From positions 1,302,001 through 1,366,000 of the forward strand of contig NZ_JAKFFT010000004.1 of assembly GCF_021502655.1 (NCBI RefSeq): DNA of 64,000 bases. The letters are read 5' to 3'. The position numbers were made by a program, and so were the translations under genes. The notes under the pieces are model-generated. The model did not search any database, was not told the origin of the DNA, and saw only the letters and a program-made list of their open reading frames with translations. The stretch's first letter is position 1, and the number at the start of each line of letters is the position of its first letter. Below are positions 35,201 to 44,322 of the stretch, one piece after another. The stretch is from Dyadobacter sp. CY347 (GTDB lineage: Bacteria; Bacteroidota; Bacteroidia; Cytophagales; Spirosomataceae).

Positions 35201-35845
35201 ACATTCAACGAGAAATCGCCCGCTTACTCCAATCTGTATGACATGATTCAGGGGCGTTTTGCGGGCGTAACGGTCGTGAGAAGAACGGCCCCGCCAGGCG
35301 GTGCGGCACAGCCTCCTGGATATCTTGTATCCGTTCGGGGCACGAATAGCTACAAAAGCGGTACGCAGCCATTGTTTCTCATGGATGGCGTTCCCGTTCA
35401 AGACCCGGATGGAACAGCTTTGATGAACTTCACTCCAAGAGACATTGAACGGGTGGAGGTGCTGAAAAATGCTGGTACAACCGGTATTTATGGAGTTCGT
35501 GGAGCCAATGGAGTCATTGCCTTTTATTCCAAAAGCGCACGGTCGATGCAGGTGAATGCGAAGCAGGACGAAGGAATGACACCGGTTCAAGTGATCGGTT
35601 ATCCGTCGGTGCAGCGCGAATTTTATGTGCAGCGATACGATCTCGAAACCGACACCACCATTGCTGGCCGCATTGATGACCGGGACGTGCTGTACTGGAA
35701 GCCAATGATTCAAACGGATAGTCAGGGAAACACCCAGTTGCGGTTTCCGCTGTCTGACGTCGTGCGAACACTCCGCGTTGTCATTCAAGGCGTTACGGCC
35801 ACCGGTCGTCCGGTAACGGGCGTTCACCTGGTGCGGGTTCAATAG
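32276..35845 (+). CDS. TonB-plug protein without barrel, fused to MG2 and CarboxypepD-like regions
   Basis: This 1189-residue exported protein starts with a signal peptide and a carboxypeptidase-D-like regulatory domain (GYVTDATTGKPMQFANVYI). A region typical of separate Bacteroidota proteins follows (KKQLFGEPFGRQCLLVN to about residue 370), then macroglobulin-like MG2 domains (VHIDKPFYATGDRLWMSSYL), a second CarboxypepD-like domain (about 820-900) and a TonB plug (about 960-1085, with LFLMDGVPVQDPDG and VRGANGVIAF). It ends about 105 residues after the plug and has no 22-strand barrel. It may act as a surface or periplasmic partner of other receptors; that is inference. Confidence 0.75.
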   Translation: MIMSRSCFIGWITFVLLLGSRLVANGQNTALLTGYVTDATTGKPMQFANVYINGSTQRAVTNEQGAYTLAVVPAGTVEIVASFVGYQSATQKIRFENTSPQKANFQLRISEQMLDAVTVRGNSKRSERNLRLFKKQLFGEPFGRQCLLVNGEVLSFKEDKGHLYATASEPLIIDNQALGYRLIYDLQHFDATPSGKVYSAGTARFQELKPENERQADRFRRNRLTAYHGSARHLMASLIDGTFEEAGFLVYQEDASKPISVERKIITLTAAIGEYKRLVPIQVSKLIQPGRLQVERRLVSSMKLIVFYTRANSTFSPYPDARYAYTELQFPSGQIQMTVNGIITLPQGMEVEGSMGDDRLSTMLPADWKPDAGEMEAVATGALSTQGKLAPPDTFLGSISAGFNERFRLLAPALFVHIDKPFYATGDRLWMSSYLLDATSHQRASGETAMHVDLLTAAGKLVQHQWVRIADGRGHGNFRLSDTLMTGTYRLRAYTDEDDAQRGPAFERSVAIYNLFRDGLAAKSDSVSQQPDIQILPEGGRWISGLPARLGVKIVQPNGHGLSAEGRIVDDSGMEVVRFKTNQNGMTSLLMEPKTQRTYHAEVAYNNQLQRIPLPKPESDGLLLSADAISDTTRLALTLMSSNRTGADTVYILIQQRGLMVDQRKIILQNGLAKISLPMTGWLPGLAQVTLYDAKSMPKCERLFFVPESSAPVRVTLKLNKTQYQPREEVVLNVNLKDNGSAASAALSASITDAGKVPDDSSDANMQAHLLITGELRGRVENPAQYLTSPSAETRKALDDLLLTQGWRRVTGTSTADSLGGVSLSGRILNTKNQPIPGAQIVLTSMAPGRSFVKSADANEQGQFRLPGMAIADTVRLAVQIAGRNAKKLSDKEAYIVQEAPGKQWELDRMIAQPNWPTLQAQLEAARIRQAANTNFYRDKATELLNEVTVRAQKNNDRPDDIKMRSLHNEADATVTFNEKSPAYSNLYDMIQGRFAGVTVVRRTAPPGGAAQPPGYLVSVRGTNSYKSGTQPLFLMDGVPVQDPDGTALMNFTPRDIERVEVLKNAGTTGIYGVRGANGVIAFYSKSARSMQVNAKQDEGMTPVQVIGYPSVQREFYVQRYDLETDTTIAGRIDDRDVLYWKPMIQTDSQGNTQLRFPLSDVVRTLRVVIQGVTATGRPVTGVHLVRVQ

Positions 35846-35998
35846 TGTGATTTTAAATTAATGCAAACGCTTGCCACAGATCGTCCGTTTTCTGCGATTA
35901 TGTCTTTACAATGCAAGTCATTCACTTTTAGATAAATAAAGTCTGAGAGCAGAACATTGATTAAACTGACCCTAAATCTTTTAACTACATCCGCATTT

Positions 35999-36577
35999 AT
36001 GAAACATTGTATCTTGTTGCTCGCTATTCTTGTATCTAATGTTGCTATTGCACAGAAAGAGGCACCGCTTTCCGGGTCGGAAAAAGGCGAAATGGAGGCC
36101 GGGGTGATGCTGGGGGTCGGCGTTGGGAATTCTTTGGGAGGATATATCCGCGCTACGCCTTATACGCAGTACTTTCTTTCGAATAACTGGGTTCTACGGC
36201 TGGAAGGACGGTATAGCACAAACGGATTAGGCGCTTCCCAGGATCAGTATGCAGGTGTTGGATTATCTTCTAAATATTACCTTTTAAGAAAAAGTAAGCT
36301 CTCGGTATATGGCCAGCTTGGTTATTTTTATGGTCAAACTGCAAAAGGAATGTACAGAAATGCCTGGCAATCGCCTCCCTCTGAATTACTCAGGATTGAG
36401 CGGTATACGGCCCGCCTCAATTATGGAATGGTTAATGTAGGTCTTGGAGCGGATTACAAACTTGGCAGCAAATGGTACATCTACGCTTTGGGAGAAGGAA
36501 ATATCAAATCGAAATCAAGCACCGTCCCCACGGACCGGTATAATTTGAACCTGGGTATTGGATTTCGTATCAAGTAA
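35999..36577 (+). CDS. small outer-membrane beta-barrel protein
   Basis: This 192-residue protein has a signal peptide (MKHCILLLAILVSNVAIAQ) and about eight amphipathic beta strands with aromatic girdle residues, such as WVLRLEGRYSTNG and LSVYGQLGYFYGQ, ending FRIK. It resembles the general Bacteroidota outer-membrane beta-barrel (OmpW/PorT-like) class; no specific role is known. The ATG at 35999 is preferred because the signal peptide starts there. It stands alone between the TonB-plug gene and the first sigma factor. Confidence 0.7.
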   Translation: MKHCILLLAILVSNVAIAQKEAPLSGSEKGEMEAGVMLGVGVGNSLGGYIRATPYTQYFLSNNWVLRLEGRYSTNGLGASQDQYAGVGLSSKYYLLRKSKLSVYGQLGYFYGQTAKGMYRNAWQSPPSELLRIERYTARLNYGMVNVGLGADYKLGSKWYIYALGEGNIKSKSSTVPTDRYNLNLGIGFRIK

Positions 36578-36667
36578 AAATATTTCGCGCAAGTAAGGCG
36601 CACATGACACGGCAGGACAGTTACAAAAATGTGAGGTGTTAATTTACATTCTGATTACAAGAAATCC

Positions 36668-37327
36668 TTGGATAATATAGGGTGTAATTTTACAGATCAT
36701 TTGGAAGTTTTGTCTCGGACGTGCGTGAAACAAGCAGATAACTTTAACGCTTTTTATTCGCCTGAATACTGGTTACAGATCTGCGAAGGGAACATTACGG
36801 CCTTCGGCGAACTGGTGGACCATAACTTCAACCCGCTGTATCATTATGGTACGCGGTTCACGCCCGACAAAGGCCTGATCAAAGATTGCATTCAGGACCT
36901 CTTCCTGGAAATCTGGGAAAAGCGCGCAAAGCTGACGCACATTGTTTCTATAAAAGCATATCTTTTTCAGTCGCTCAGAAACAATTTAATCACCCGGATT
37001 AAAAAGCAGTCTAGGTTCTCCGACTTCTCTGAAAATGAAGAGTTTGCTTCCCAAGATGACTCTCCCGAGCTGGCCTGGATTACGGACGAAACGGACGCGC
37101 TGACCAGCAGCAGGCTCGAAACGGGCATCGAGATGCTGCCGAAGCGGCAGCGGGAAGCATTGTATCTCAAATATTACCAGGATCTTTCCAATGAGGAAAT
37201 TGCCGGAATCATGGGATTGCAGAAACAGGCGGTTGCCAATTATATCCATTATGGTATCCTGAAACTCCGGGAATACTGGAAATACAAGACCATTCTGCTC
37301 GCAATGATCATCGATTACATCAACTGA
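36668..37327 (+). CDS. ECF sigma factor (first SusCD locus)
   Basis: The protein has sigma region 2 (DCIQDLFLEIWEKRAKL, then SIKAYLFQSLRNNL) and region 4 (LPKRQREALYLKYYQDLSNE and a helix-turn-helix ending in LKLREYW), as in FecI-like ECF factors of Bacteroidota. There is no ATG in the 5' part: the open frame starts at a TTG (36668), and a GTG at 36725 is another option, so the exact start is uncertain. The FecR anti-sigma gene follows after 110 bp and then SusC and SusD, so it should switch on this uptake locus when the receptor signals. Confidence 0.85.
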   Translation: MDNIGCNFTDHLEVLSRTCVKQADNFNAFYSPEYWLQICEGNITAFGELVDHNFNPLYHYGTRFTPDKGLIKDCIQDLFLEIWEKRAKLTHIVSIKAYLFQSLRNNLITRIKKQSRFSDFSENEEFASQDDSPELAWITDETDALTSSRLETGIEMLPKRQREALYLKYYQDLSNEEIAGIMGLQKQAVANYIHYGILKLREYWKYKTILLAMIIDYIN

Positions 37328-37437
37328 GATAAGTTTTTCATCAAATTGAATTTATTTTTGATTTTCTTTTAAAATTCATGGGTATGGAATAATGGCTGAT
37401 CACTCATCGTGTCAGAAGCCACCATTTTAACAATTCC

Positions 37438-38502
37438 ATGAATAACTATAAGAACTTCGAGTTGAAGGACTGGGTTGAAGATCCGGGTTTTCGCAGGTGG
37501 GTTTACAGGGGTGAAGACGATGCATACTGGACTTCGGTTCTAAAAAACACGCCCTTACAAGCGGAAAATATCGAACAGGCCAGGGAGATCCTGCTGATGG
37601 TGCGCGGAGAAGCGGATGAGATCCCGGAACAGGAACTGGCATCCAGGAAAGCCAACATTTTGGATTACATCAGCCAGGAAACACAGATCAGGTCGTGGTG
37701 GCGGAGAAGCTGGTTGCAGGTTGCGGCTGTTTTGCTGCTCACGATGGGTTTTGGCGGTTACTACTATAAACGACATTCCCAACCTCCCTACAATGCTGTC
37801 CTGGCGCAATCGGGAAGCCGGATCATTGAAATAGTTAATACCAATGAGGCGGTTAAGCTGGTGACTTTGCCGGATGGGAGTTCGGTAATACTCAAAAAAG
37901 CTGCTAAAATCAGTTATCCCGCGAGCTTCGCAACAGATAAGCGTGAGGTTGTTATGTTGGGCGAAGCGTTTTTCGAAGTTCAGAAAAATCCTGAGCAGCC
38001 ATTTTTTATCTACGCCGGTGAAATGTTAACGCAGGTTACCGGAACCAGTTTCAGCATCAAAGCCAATGCAGCCGACAAGCAGGTGCAGCTGGTCGTTAAA
38101 ACGGGTGTTGTTGATATTTCGGTCATTCGTGCCGGCAACGAAGCCGGAAACAGGCATGTAATCCTGAATCCCAATCAGCTTGTTACTTTGGACCGGAATA
38201 GCAGTCAGCTTGCAAAAAAGGATGTTGACGAGCCGGTACTAATCGGTCTGCCCATTGAATCCCAATATTTTAAATTCAAAAAGACGCCTGTCAAAGATGT
38301 GTTCCTGGCTTTGGAACAGGCCTATGGCGTGCACATTCATTTTGATAAACAAGTCACCTCCCGATGCAACATTACGGCCAAACTGGGCGATGAACCGATC
38401 CGCGAGAAGATGCAAATGATCTGCGAAGTGATCGGAGCGAAATTCGAAATGCAAGACAATGCAATCGCTGTATTTTCAAACGGCTGTGATATTACTGACT
38501 AA
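37438..38502 (+). CDS. FecR-family anti-sigma regulator (first SusCD locus)
   Basis: This is a single-pass inner-membrane anti-sigma protein. It has a cytoplasmic N-terminus (about 1-84), one membrane helix (WLQVAAVLLLTMGFGGYYY), the periplasmic FecR domain (VTLPDGSSVILKKAAKISYP through the GTSFSIKA strand) and a C-terminal DUF4974 domain (YFKFKKTPVKDVFLALEQAY). At 354 residues it is normal. It sits between the sigma gene and the STN-containing SusC, the standard trans-envelope signalling layout: receptor, then FecR, then sigma. Confidence 0.9.
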   Translation: MNNYKNFELKDWVEDPGFRRWVYRGEDDAYWTSVLKNTPLQAENIEQAREILLMVRGEADEIPEQELASRKANILDYISQETQIRSWWRRSWLQVAAVLLLTMGFGGYYYKRHSQPPYNAVLAQSGSRIIEIVNTNEAVKLVTLPDGSSVILKKAAKISYPASFATDKREVVMLGEAFFEVQKNPEQPFFIYAGEMLTQVTGTSFSIKANAADKQVQLVVKTGVVDISVIRAGNEAGNRHVILNPNQLVTLDRNSSQLAKKDVDEPVLIGLPIESQYFKFKKTPVKDVFLALEQAYGVHIHFDKQVTSRCNITAKLGDEPIREKMQMICEVIGAKFEMQDNAIAVFSNGCDITD

Positions 38503-38530
38503 CCCACTAAACATTTAACCTGCTTAACTT

Positions 38531-41500
38531 ATGCAAAAACGTCGACAAAAAACTACTAAGGTGATCCGGCTTGTTAAAACCATTACCGGACTGATTACCC
38601 TTTTCTTCCTGCTGATCGGGACAACCCAGGCTAAAATTCCGGACAAACAAAATATTCTCGATACACGTATAACTATAACCGTTAACTCGGAAGGTTTGGA
38701 TCAGGTGCTTGAAAAGATCGAAAAGCAAACCAATGTACGCTTTGTTTACAGCCACCAGGTGATCAATGCTGACCGTAAAGTTTCTTCAAGAAACGAAAAC
38801 GTGCGCCTCGAATCGGTGTTGAATAACATTCTTGATCCGTTGGGTATCACTTACAAGCTGTCCAGCCGCAACACCATTCTGCTCAAAAGGAGCCCGGCCA
38901 AGAATTCTGTTTTGAAACCGTTGGAAAAACCGGCGCAAAACACATCGGGCAGACTGCCGGATAGCAGTTTCATGGTGAAAGGCCAGGTGTTCGACAGCAA
39001 AGAACCGCCCGTATCATTGCCGGGTGTAACAGTTCAGGTTAAAAACACGGACCGGGGTGTGACGAGCGATGTGAATGGTAACTTTGAAATTGTTGTCAGA
39101 AACGGTGAAGTGCTGGTTTTTACATTCATCGGACTGGATGCCAAGGAAGTGGTTGTTTCAGGTACAAAAAACCTTGTCGTTTCTCTTGCCGAGCAAAACA
39201 CGGCGCTGAATGAAGTGGTTGTAACGGGTTATTCTGAACAAAAGGCGCGAAACCTGGCCAATTCAATTGGTAAGCTGGATGTAAAGGCAGCCGTGGCCAA
39301 CAAACCGATTACCCAATTGTCGCAGGCATTGCAGGGCGGGGTTACCGGCCTTACGGTGATGCAGGGAAGCGGCATGGCAGGAGAGGACCGTTCCAATATC
39401 CTGATCCGCGGAATCTCAACCATTGGCGGAACTTCTCCGCTGGTTTTGGTGGATGGTGTTCCTTTTGATATCAACTCCGTGGACCCGACCACAGTGGAAA
39501 GCATTACAGTTTTAAAAGATGCAGCAGCAGCGTCAATATACGGGGCACGCGCCGCGAACGGTGTGATCCTGGTTACGACGAAAAGAGGGATTCCCGGAAA
39601 ACTTGCTGTTACTTACGATGGTTATGGGGGTGTCCAAAATGCCACTTATCTGCCCAAATTCGTTGATGCGCCCAAGTATATGACAATGGTGAATGAGGCC
39701 TATTCCAACATTGGCGGACTTGAACCTTATAGCGCTGAGACCATTCAGAAAACAACAGAAGGCAGTGATCCGGTGAGTTACCCGAACACGAACTGGTCCA
39801 ATTTGATACTGAAAAAAAATCCTGTGATCCAAAGCCATTCTGTGAGCCTTTCGGGTGGAAATGAGCTTGCACGCTTTGCTGTAAGCGGAAACTACTTGTA
39901 TCAGGATGGACTAACTCCCAAACGTGACTATGAGAGATTTTCGTTTCGTGCCAATACGGGCGTGACGCTGACAAAGAACGTTTCCATGCTGCTGGACCTG
40001 GTAGCGACAAGAAGCAGGAACCGTTCTGAACTTGTCCGCTTCGGAAATTCCCTGCATTTGGTTTACACAACACCCCCTAACATAGTCCCGAAATATCCTT
40101 TGACCGACGACGGTTACCAGGCTTACGGAAACTTCGGGGAAATGATGAACCCCATGGCGGAGCTGGAAAGAGGCGGTTATGCGCAAAACAAGGCCGACCA
40201 GATCAACATTAACTTCCAGCCCGTATGGCAAATTACGCCGGAGCTGAAATTGAGAGGACAATATTTGTACCGTGTCAATTCAAGCGGCTTCCTGGACAAC
40301 CGGAATTCCTACAACTTTCTGGATTATTATACCGGGAACCTGGTTTTTACTTATGGGAATTCAAAGACTTCCAGGGTTGAAAGAGGCACTTACAATTATT
40401 TGTCGTCTAACCTGGAATTTTCTCAAACCTATGGCAAGCACTTTATTTATGCCATCGGCGGGATATCAAGGGAAGCAAACTTCATTTCAAATTTTGACCA
40501 GGCAAACCTGGCGTCCTATTTCGTGAAGTTCAATTACGTTTTCAATAACAAATATCTGCTGGAAAGCACAGTGAGAACAGACGGCTCGTCCAAGTTCGGT
40601 CCCGGGCACAAATGGGGAACATTTCCTTCCGTTGCAGTAGGCTGGAATGTGCATAACGAGGATTTTTTGAAAGATGTAAAGTTTCTCAGCAGCTTTAAAT
40701 TGAGGGCTTCCTATGGGCTGATGGGCAATAACGGGCGGAATGATGACGTAAGAGAACTTTATCGTTACCAAAGTCTGATCGATGGCGGGAACGGATCGGA
40801 AACTTTGATTGGCAATCCTGAAATAACCTGGGAAACGGTTAAAATGCTGGACATCGGAACGGATATACGGTTATTCCAGAACCTTGGTGTGACGATTGAC
40901 TGGTTCAGCAAAACAACGGATAACATCCTGCTGACACCGCCATTGTCCTTATCCTCCGGCGTGGCTACGCTTCCGATCAATTCGGGGTCGGTGTCCAATA
41001 AAGGCTGGGAGTTTATGCTCAATTACTCCAAAGCCATCAGCAGGGACCTGGAAATGAGCGCCAGTGTAGGATATTCTTATTATACCAATAAAATCCTTTC
41101 CCTTCGCGGCGGGCCGTATATTGGAACCAATGGCCTGGACATTAATGAAGTGGGTTATCCGGTAAACAGTTATTATTTGTACAAAACGGATGGCCTCCTC
41201 AAACAAAGCGACATCGACGGCGGGGCAACGCTTCTACCTGGTCAGCAGATTGGAGACATTAAATACATTGACATTAACGGGGACAAGAACATCGATAAGG
41301 CAGACAAAGTTACCTCCGGCAACCCGAATCCGCAGGGCAGCTATTTTGCAAACCTGAACTTTGTTTACAAACGTTTTTCAGTTGAAACACAGCTCAATGG
41401 TTTCACCAAAAGCTTAGCATATTACTCGGGCCGCTATCAGACGCCCCTGAACGTAACTTCCAATTTCAATGGAGGAACGCCGATGCAGTTTCAAACCGAT

Positions 41501-41809
41501 TACTGGACACCCGAAAGTCCAGATGCCATGTATCCGCGACTGGCGCCTGATCCGGGCAACAATGTGCTGCCTGCCGATTACTGGCTGACCAACGCCGCTT
41601 TCCTGAGAGTGAAATACATTCAGCTTGGCTACAACTTCGCTCCCGAAATGGTCAAGAAAATGAGATTGAGTGGATTGCGTGTTTTTGTAAATGCCCAAAA
41701 TGCGATCACGCTGAGCAAGATGAAGCACTTTGATCCGGAAACACGTGGCGATGAAACCAACTATCCCATCATGAAAGTCTTCACGGTTGGCTTGAACGTT
41801 AAATTCTAA
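38531..41809 (+). CDS. SusC/RagA TonB-dependent receptor with STN signalling domain (first locus)
   Basis: This is a 1092-residue outer-membrane transporter. Signal peptide residues 1-35 lead into a secretin/TonB N-terminal (STN) domain at about 45-115, which talks to FecR. A CarboxypepD-like domain (about 150-225) and a plug follow, with NEVVVTGYSEQ, PLVLVDGVPFD and ASIYGARAANGVILV; the 22-strand barrel runs to the C-terminal FTVGLNVKF. It starts 28 bp after FecR and is followed by SusD at 12 bp, so the two form a ligand-uptake pair. The substrate cannot be told, as no degradative enzyme accompanies this locus. Confidence 0.93.
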   Translation: MQKRRQKTTKVIRLVKTITGLITLFFLLIGTTQAKIPDKQNILDTRITITVNSEGLDQVLEKIEKQTNVRFVYSHQVINADRKVSSRNENVRLESVLNNILDPLGITYKLSSRNTILLKRSPAKNSVLKPLEKPAQNTSGRLPDSSFMVKGQVFDSKEPPVSLPGVTVQVKNTDRGVTSDVNGNFEIVVRNGEVLVFTFIGLDAKEVVVSGTKNLVVSLAEQNTALNEVVVTGYSEQKARNLANSIGKLDVKAAVANKPITQLSQALQGGVTGLTVMQGSGMAGEDRSNILIRGISTIGGTSPLVLVDGVPFDINSVDPTTVESITVLKDAAAASIYGARAANGVILVTTKRGIPGKLAVTYDGYGGVQNATYLPKFVDAPKYMTMVNEAYSNIGGLEPYSAETIQKTTEGSDPVSYPNTNWSNLILKKNPVIQSHSVSLSGGNELARFAVSGNYLYQDGLTPKRDYERFSFRANTGVTLTKNVSMLLDLVATRSRNRSELVRFGNSLHLVYTTPPNIVPKYPLTDDGYQAYGNFGEMMNPMAELERGGYAQNKADQININFQPVWQITPELKLRGQYLYRVNSSGFLDNRNSYNFLDYYTGNLVFTYGNSKTSRVERGTYNYLSSNLEFSQTYGKHFIYAIGGISREANFISNFDQANLASYFVKFNYVFNNKYLLESTVRTDGSSKFGPGHKWGTFPSVAVGWNVHNEDFLKDVKFLSSFKLRASYGLMGNNGRNDDVRELYRYQSLIDGGNGSETLIGNPEITWETVKMLDIGTDIRLFQNLGVTIDWFSKTTDNILLTPPLSLSSGVATLPINSGSVSNKGWEFMLNYSKAISRDLEMSASVGYSYYTNKILSLRGGPYIGTNGLDINEVGYPVNSYYLYKTDGLLKQSDIDGGATLLPGQQIGDIKYIDINGDKNIDKADKVTSGNPNPQGSYFANLNFVYKRFSVETQLNGFTKSLAYYSGRYQTPLNVTSNFNGGTPMQFQTDYWTPESPDAMYPRLAPDPGNNVLPADYWLTNAAFLRVKYIQLGYNFAPEMVKKMRLSGLRVFVNAQNAITLSKMKHFDPETRGDETNYPIMKVFTVGLNVKF

Positions 41810-41821
41810 TTTTGATTAAAC

Positions 41822-43402
41822 ATGAAAAGAACACATATTTTACTTGCAAGCCTGTTACTCCTGGGTTCATGCAATGAGCAATTCTTAACCAAGGATCACC
41901 CGACCGCAACGACCGACGAAAGTTTCTGGAACACGGAAGGGGAGATCAACGCAGCGCTCAATATGATCTACGATCAGGTGCCGACCGGTCAGTTTCAGTA
42001 CAAAAGAAACACCCGCATCACTTTTGAAGGGATGACCGATAATGCGGTCTGGTTTGCCAACTTCTTTGGCGAGGTGAACACGATTGCGATAGGCAATGCC
42101 AATTCACAAATGCGTGGGGGCGACTGGTTTGCAGTCCAGCCGGTTTGGGAAGAAAATTACATTGCGATCCGCCGTGCGAACCGCTTCCTGGAACACGCCG
42201 GAACAGCATTGATTGAGCCGGGACTGAAAAAACGGTATTTCGCAGAGGCACGTGCATTACGCGCTTGGCTTCACCTCGACTTGTTTCTATATTATGGCGA
42301 AGTGCCCATTGTCACAACGGTTATACTGCCTACTGAAACAGACCTCAAAAAGAATTCCAGGCAGGAAATCGTCGATTTTGTGGTGGCTGAACTGGAAGCT
42401 GCCTCAGCCGATCTGCCCGCAACTTACCCGATCAATGATGTAAAGCGGATCACCAAAGGCGCTTGTTACACGATGAAAACCGTTGCCTTGCTGAATAATC
42501 GTCAGTATGCCGAAGCGGCCGTGGCCGCAAAGCAGGTGATTGATATGAACCTTTACAAACTGCACCCCAGTTACGTAAACCTGTTTAATTACCAGGGCCA
42601 GGTAAACGAAGAGCGGATTTTTATCAAACAGGCAGGAAACAACGACAGTTTTTACAGAAGTGCACCGGGCTATCTGGGCGGAAATGCCTGCCTTAACCCG
42701 ACGGGTTCGCTCGTGAATTCTTATGAGACCAAACAGGGTAAAACGCTGGCAGAGCTCGGAGCGGACAGCACCGAAATTTACAAGCAGAGCCCTAATTACA
42801 AGTCGAACCGGGATCCTAGAATGGATGCAACCATTGCCTATCCGGGTTCCACTTACTACGGCGAGCTCAATCCCTGGGACGATTCGCCCAACAATCCCAA
42901 CAGGCTGGCAGCGATTTACTCTTCCAAAACTGGTTATTGGTTAAGAAAATATGTCGATCTGGCCGACAAAGGCAAGGGCGGTTCGCTGGATTACATGGTC
43001 CATCGTTATGCTGACTTGCTGCTTATGTATGTGGAGGCCTTGGTAGAAAGCGGAAAATGGAACCATCCCGATGTTTTGAAATATATCAATCAAATCCGCA
43101 ACCGCGCTACGATGCCCAATGCAAATGCAGCCGTGTACAATTCCGAAGCAAAAATAAGGGAGCTTTACCAACGCGAACGCCGTGTAGAACTGGCCTTTGA
43201 AGGAAGCCGGCTCTTTGATATGAGAAGATGGAAAATTGCCGAAAAAGTCATGAATGGTGTGGTAGAAGGAGCTATTAACCCGAAAACAAAAAAAGCGGTG
43301 AATGTTGAAACACGCACTTTTTCGCAAAAAGATTATTTGTGGCCGATTCCCGCGCGCGAAACAGAAGGCAACCCGAACATGACGCAGAATCCCGGATATT
43401 GA
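41822..43402 (+). CDS. SusD/RagB nutrient-binding lipoprotein (first locus)
   Basis: This 526-residue lipoprotein has a signal ending in LLLLGSC and a TPR-rich SusD fold. It contains FAEARALRAWLHLDLFLYYG in the helical core and the family-typical C-terminal REL-YQRERRVELAFEGSRLFDMRRW followed by WPIPARETEGNPNMTQNPGY. It should cap the SusC channel on the cell surface and bind the substrate. A strong terminator follows 32 bp later, so this operon ends here with no enzyme genes. Confidence 0.93.
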   Translation: MKRTHILLASLLLLGSCNEQFLTKDHPTATTDESFWNTEGEINAALNMIYDQVPTGQFQYKRNTRITFEGMTDNAVWFANFFGEVNTIAIGNANSQMRGGDWFAVQPVWEENYIAIRRANRFLEHAGTALIEPGLKKRYFAEARALRAWLHLDLFLYYGEVPIVTTVILPTETDLKKNSRQEIVDFVVAELEAASADLPATYPINDVKRITKGACYTMKTVALLNNRQYAEAAVAAKQVIDMNLYKLHPSYVNLFNYQGQVNEERIFIKQAGNNDSFYRSAPGYLGGNACLNPTGSLVNSYETKQGKTLAELGADSTEIYKQSPNYKSNRDPRMDATIAYPGSTYYGELNPWDDSPNNPNRLAAIYSSKTGYWLRKYVDLADKGKGGSLDYMVHRYADLLLMYVEALVESGKWNHPDVLKYINQIRNRATMPNANAAVYNSEAKIRELYQRERRVELAFEGSRLFDMRRWKIAEKVMNGVVEGAINPKTKKAVNVETRTFSQKDYLWPIPARETEGNPNMTQNPGY

Positions 43403-43434
43403 TTTAGTAAAAATCAGATCAATAACATGATCAG

Positions 43435-43485
43435 AGCAGAGACGAATTGAGGATTGTATATGTCCTTAATTCGTTTCTGCTTTTT
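43435..43485 (+). terminator. terminator of the first SusCD operon
   Basis: A 19-bp stem (43435-43453 with 43463-43481) has two positions that are G-T wobble pairs in RNA, a 9-base loop and a run of five T at 43481-43485. It lies 32 bp after the SusD stop and fits an intrinsic terminator on the plus strand. Confidence 0.8.
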
Positions 43486-43687
43486 AACTGCCAACGCTTT
43501 ACAGCATTCATGATTGGTCCACGCTTCATTTTTTCTTCCCAATGCGTTTAGAGTCGACCGTTCAAGAATGTTTAACAGTGCAGTTAGACATTCATTACAT
43601 TACTTCACAATTATACCCTTATCAATGTATTAAAACAAAATTGGTTTTTTTAAAGGATATTTATTGAAAAATATAGAGTGCTTTGGA

Positions 43688-43716
43688 AAAAATCAGATAT
43701 TTACACTCTGATTTTT
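43688..43716 (+). promoter_or_regulatory. hairpin upstream of the second ECF sigma gene
   Basis: AAAAATCAGA (43688-43697) and TCTGATTTTT (43707-43716) form a perfect 10-bp inverted repeat with a 9-base spacer, ending 22 bp before the sigma ATG. It may be an operator, a leader structure or a weak terminator. Confidence 0.4.
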
Positions 43717-43738
43717 GAATAGCCACGCTAATTGATCA

Positions 43739-44302
43739 ATGAAGCCTCTCTTTCAGGACGACACCGAACTTTTGAACCGACTTAAAGATGACGACCGTTC
43801 GGCGTTCGAGGTAATGTATCGCAGGCACTGGCAGCAATTGTACGATTTTGCCCTTATGAAGACCCATGATGCCGATGTGGCGGAGGAAATCATACAGGAT
43901 TTGTTTGTCACGATCTGGGAAAAACGCGAATCGCTGCACATTCAAAATCTGCGGAGCTACCTTTTCACCGCTGTGCGTAACCGGGTGATCGATCATTACA
44001 AAGAAAAAATCTTTGCCGAGATCGACAACATTGAGCCTCCGCAAGCACCGGAATATTCTTTTTTCCTGGAAGAGCTGGAAGCCACCATGCAGCATTCCAT
44101 AGCCAAGCTTCCAATTAAGACCCAGCGTATTTTTCTTCTCAATCGCTTCGAAGGACACACCGTCCGCCAGATCTCCACGGAGCTCAACCTCCCCGAACGC
44201 ACCGTCGAATACCACATTACCCAAGCGCTGCGGATCATGAAAACACTCCTTAAAGAGTTCATCGCACCTTGTCTGGTCGCATTTGTGAGTAGTATATATT
44301 AA
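43739..44302 (+). CDS. ECF sigma factor (second SusCD locus)
   Basis: The 187-residue protein has region 2 (ADVAEEIIQDLFVTIWEKRE, then LRSYLFTAVRNRVIDHY) and region 4 (LPIKTQRIFLLNRFEGHTVR with TVEYHITQALRIMK), typical of Bacteroidota ECF sigma factors paired with FecR. It starts at a clear ATG. The FecR gene follows after 113 bp of AT-rich DNA containing an 18-bp palindrome. It should direct transcription of the second SusCD / DUF1080 / oxidoreductase operon. Confidence 0.9.
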   Translation: MKPLFQDDTELLNRLKDDDRSAFEVMYRRHWQQLYDFALMKTHDADVAEEIIQDLFVTIWEKRESLHIQNLRSYLFTAVRNRVIDHYKEKIFAEIDNIEPPQAPEYSFFLEELEATMQHSIAKLPIKTQRIFLLNRFEGHTVRQISTELNLPERTVEYHITQALRIMKTLLKEFIAPCLVAFVSSIY

Positions 44303-44322
44303 AGAATCTTTGATCAAAAAAG

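Larger units (their letters stand above)
43403..43738 (+). other. 336-bp intergenic region between the two SusCD loci
   Basis: No coding capacity was recognised. The region holds the terminator of the first locus (43435-43485), a long AT-rich stretch, and a second hairpin (43688-43716) close to the sigma start. It most likely carries the promoter of the second sigma factor, although no exact TAnnTTTG box is seen. Confidence 0.5.

Noticed and set aside
35174..35842. 222-codon open frame on the minus strand
   Set aside because: It is the shadow of the TonB-plug coding region and its translation shows no family features.
43736..44317. 193-codon open frame antisense to the second sigma gene
   Set aside because: The plus-strand frame encodes an unmistakable ECF sigma factor in its expected operon position.
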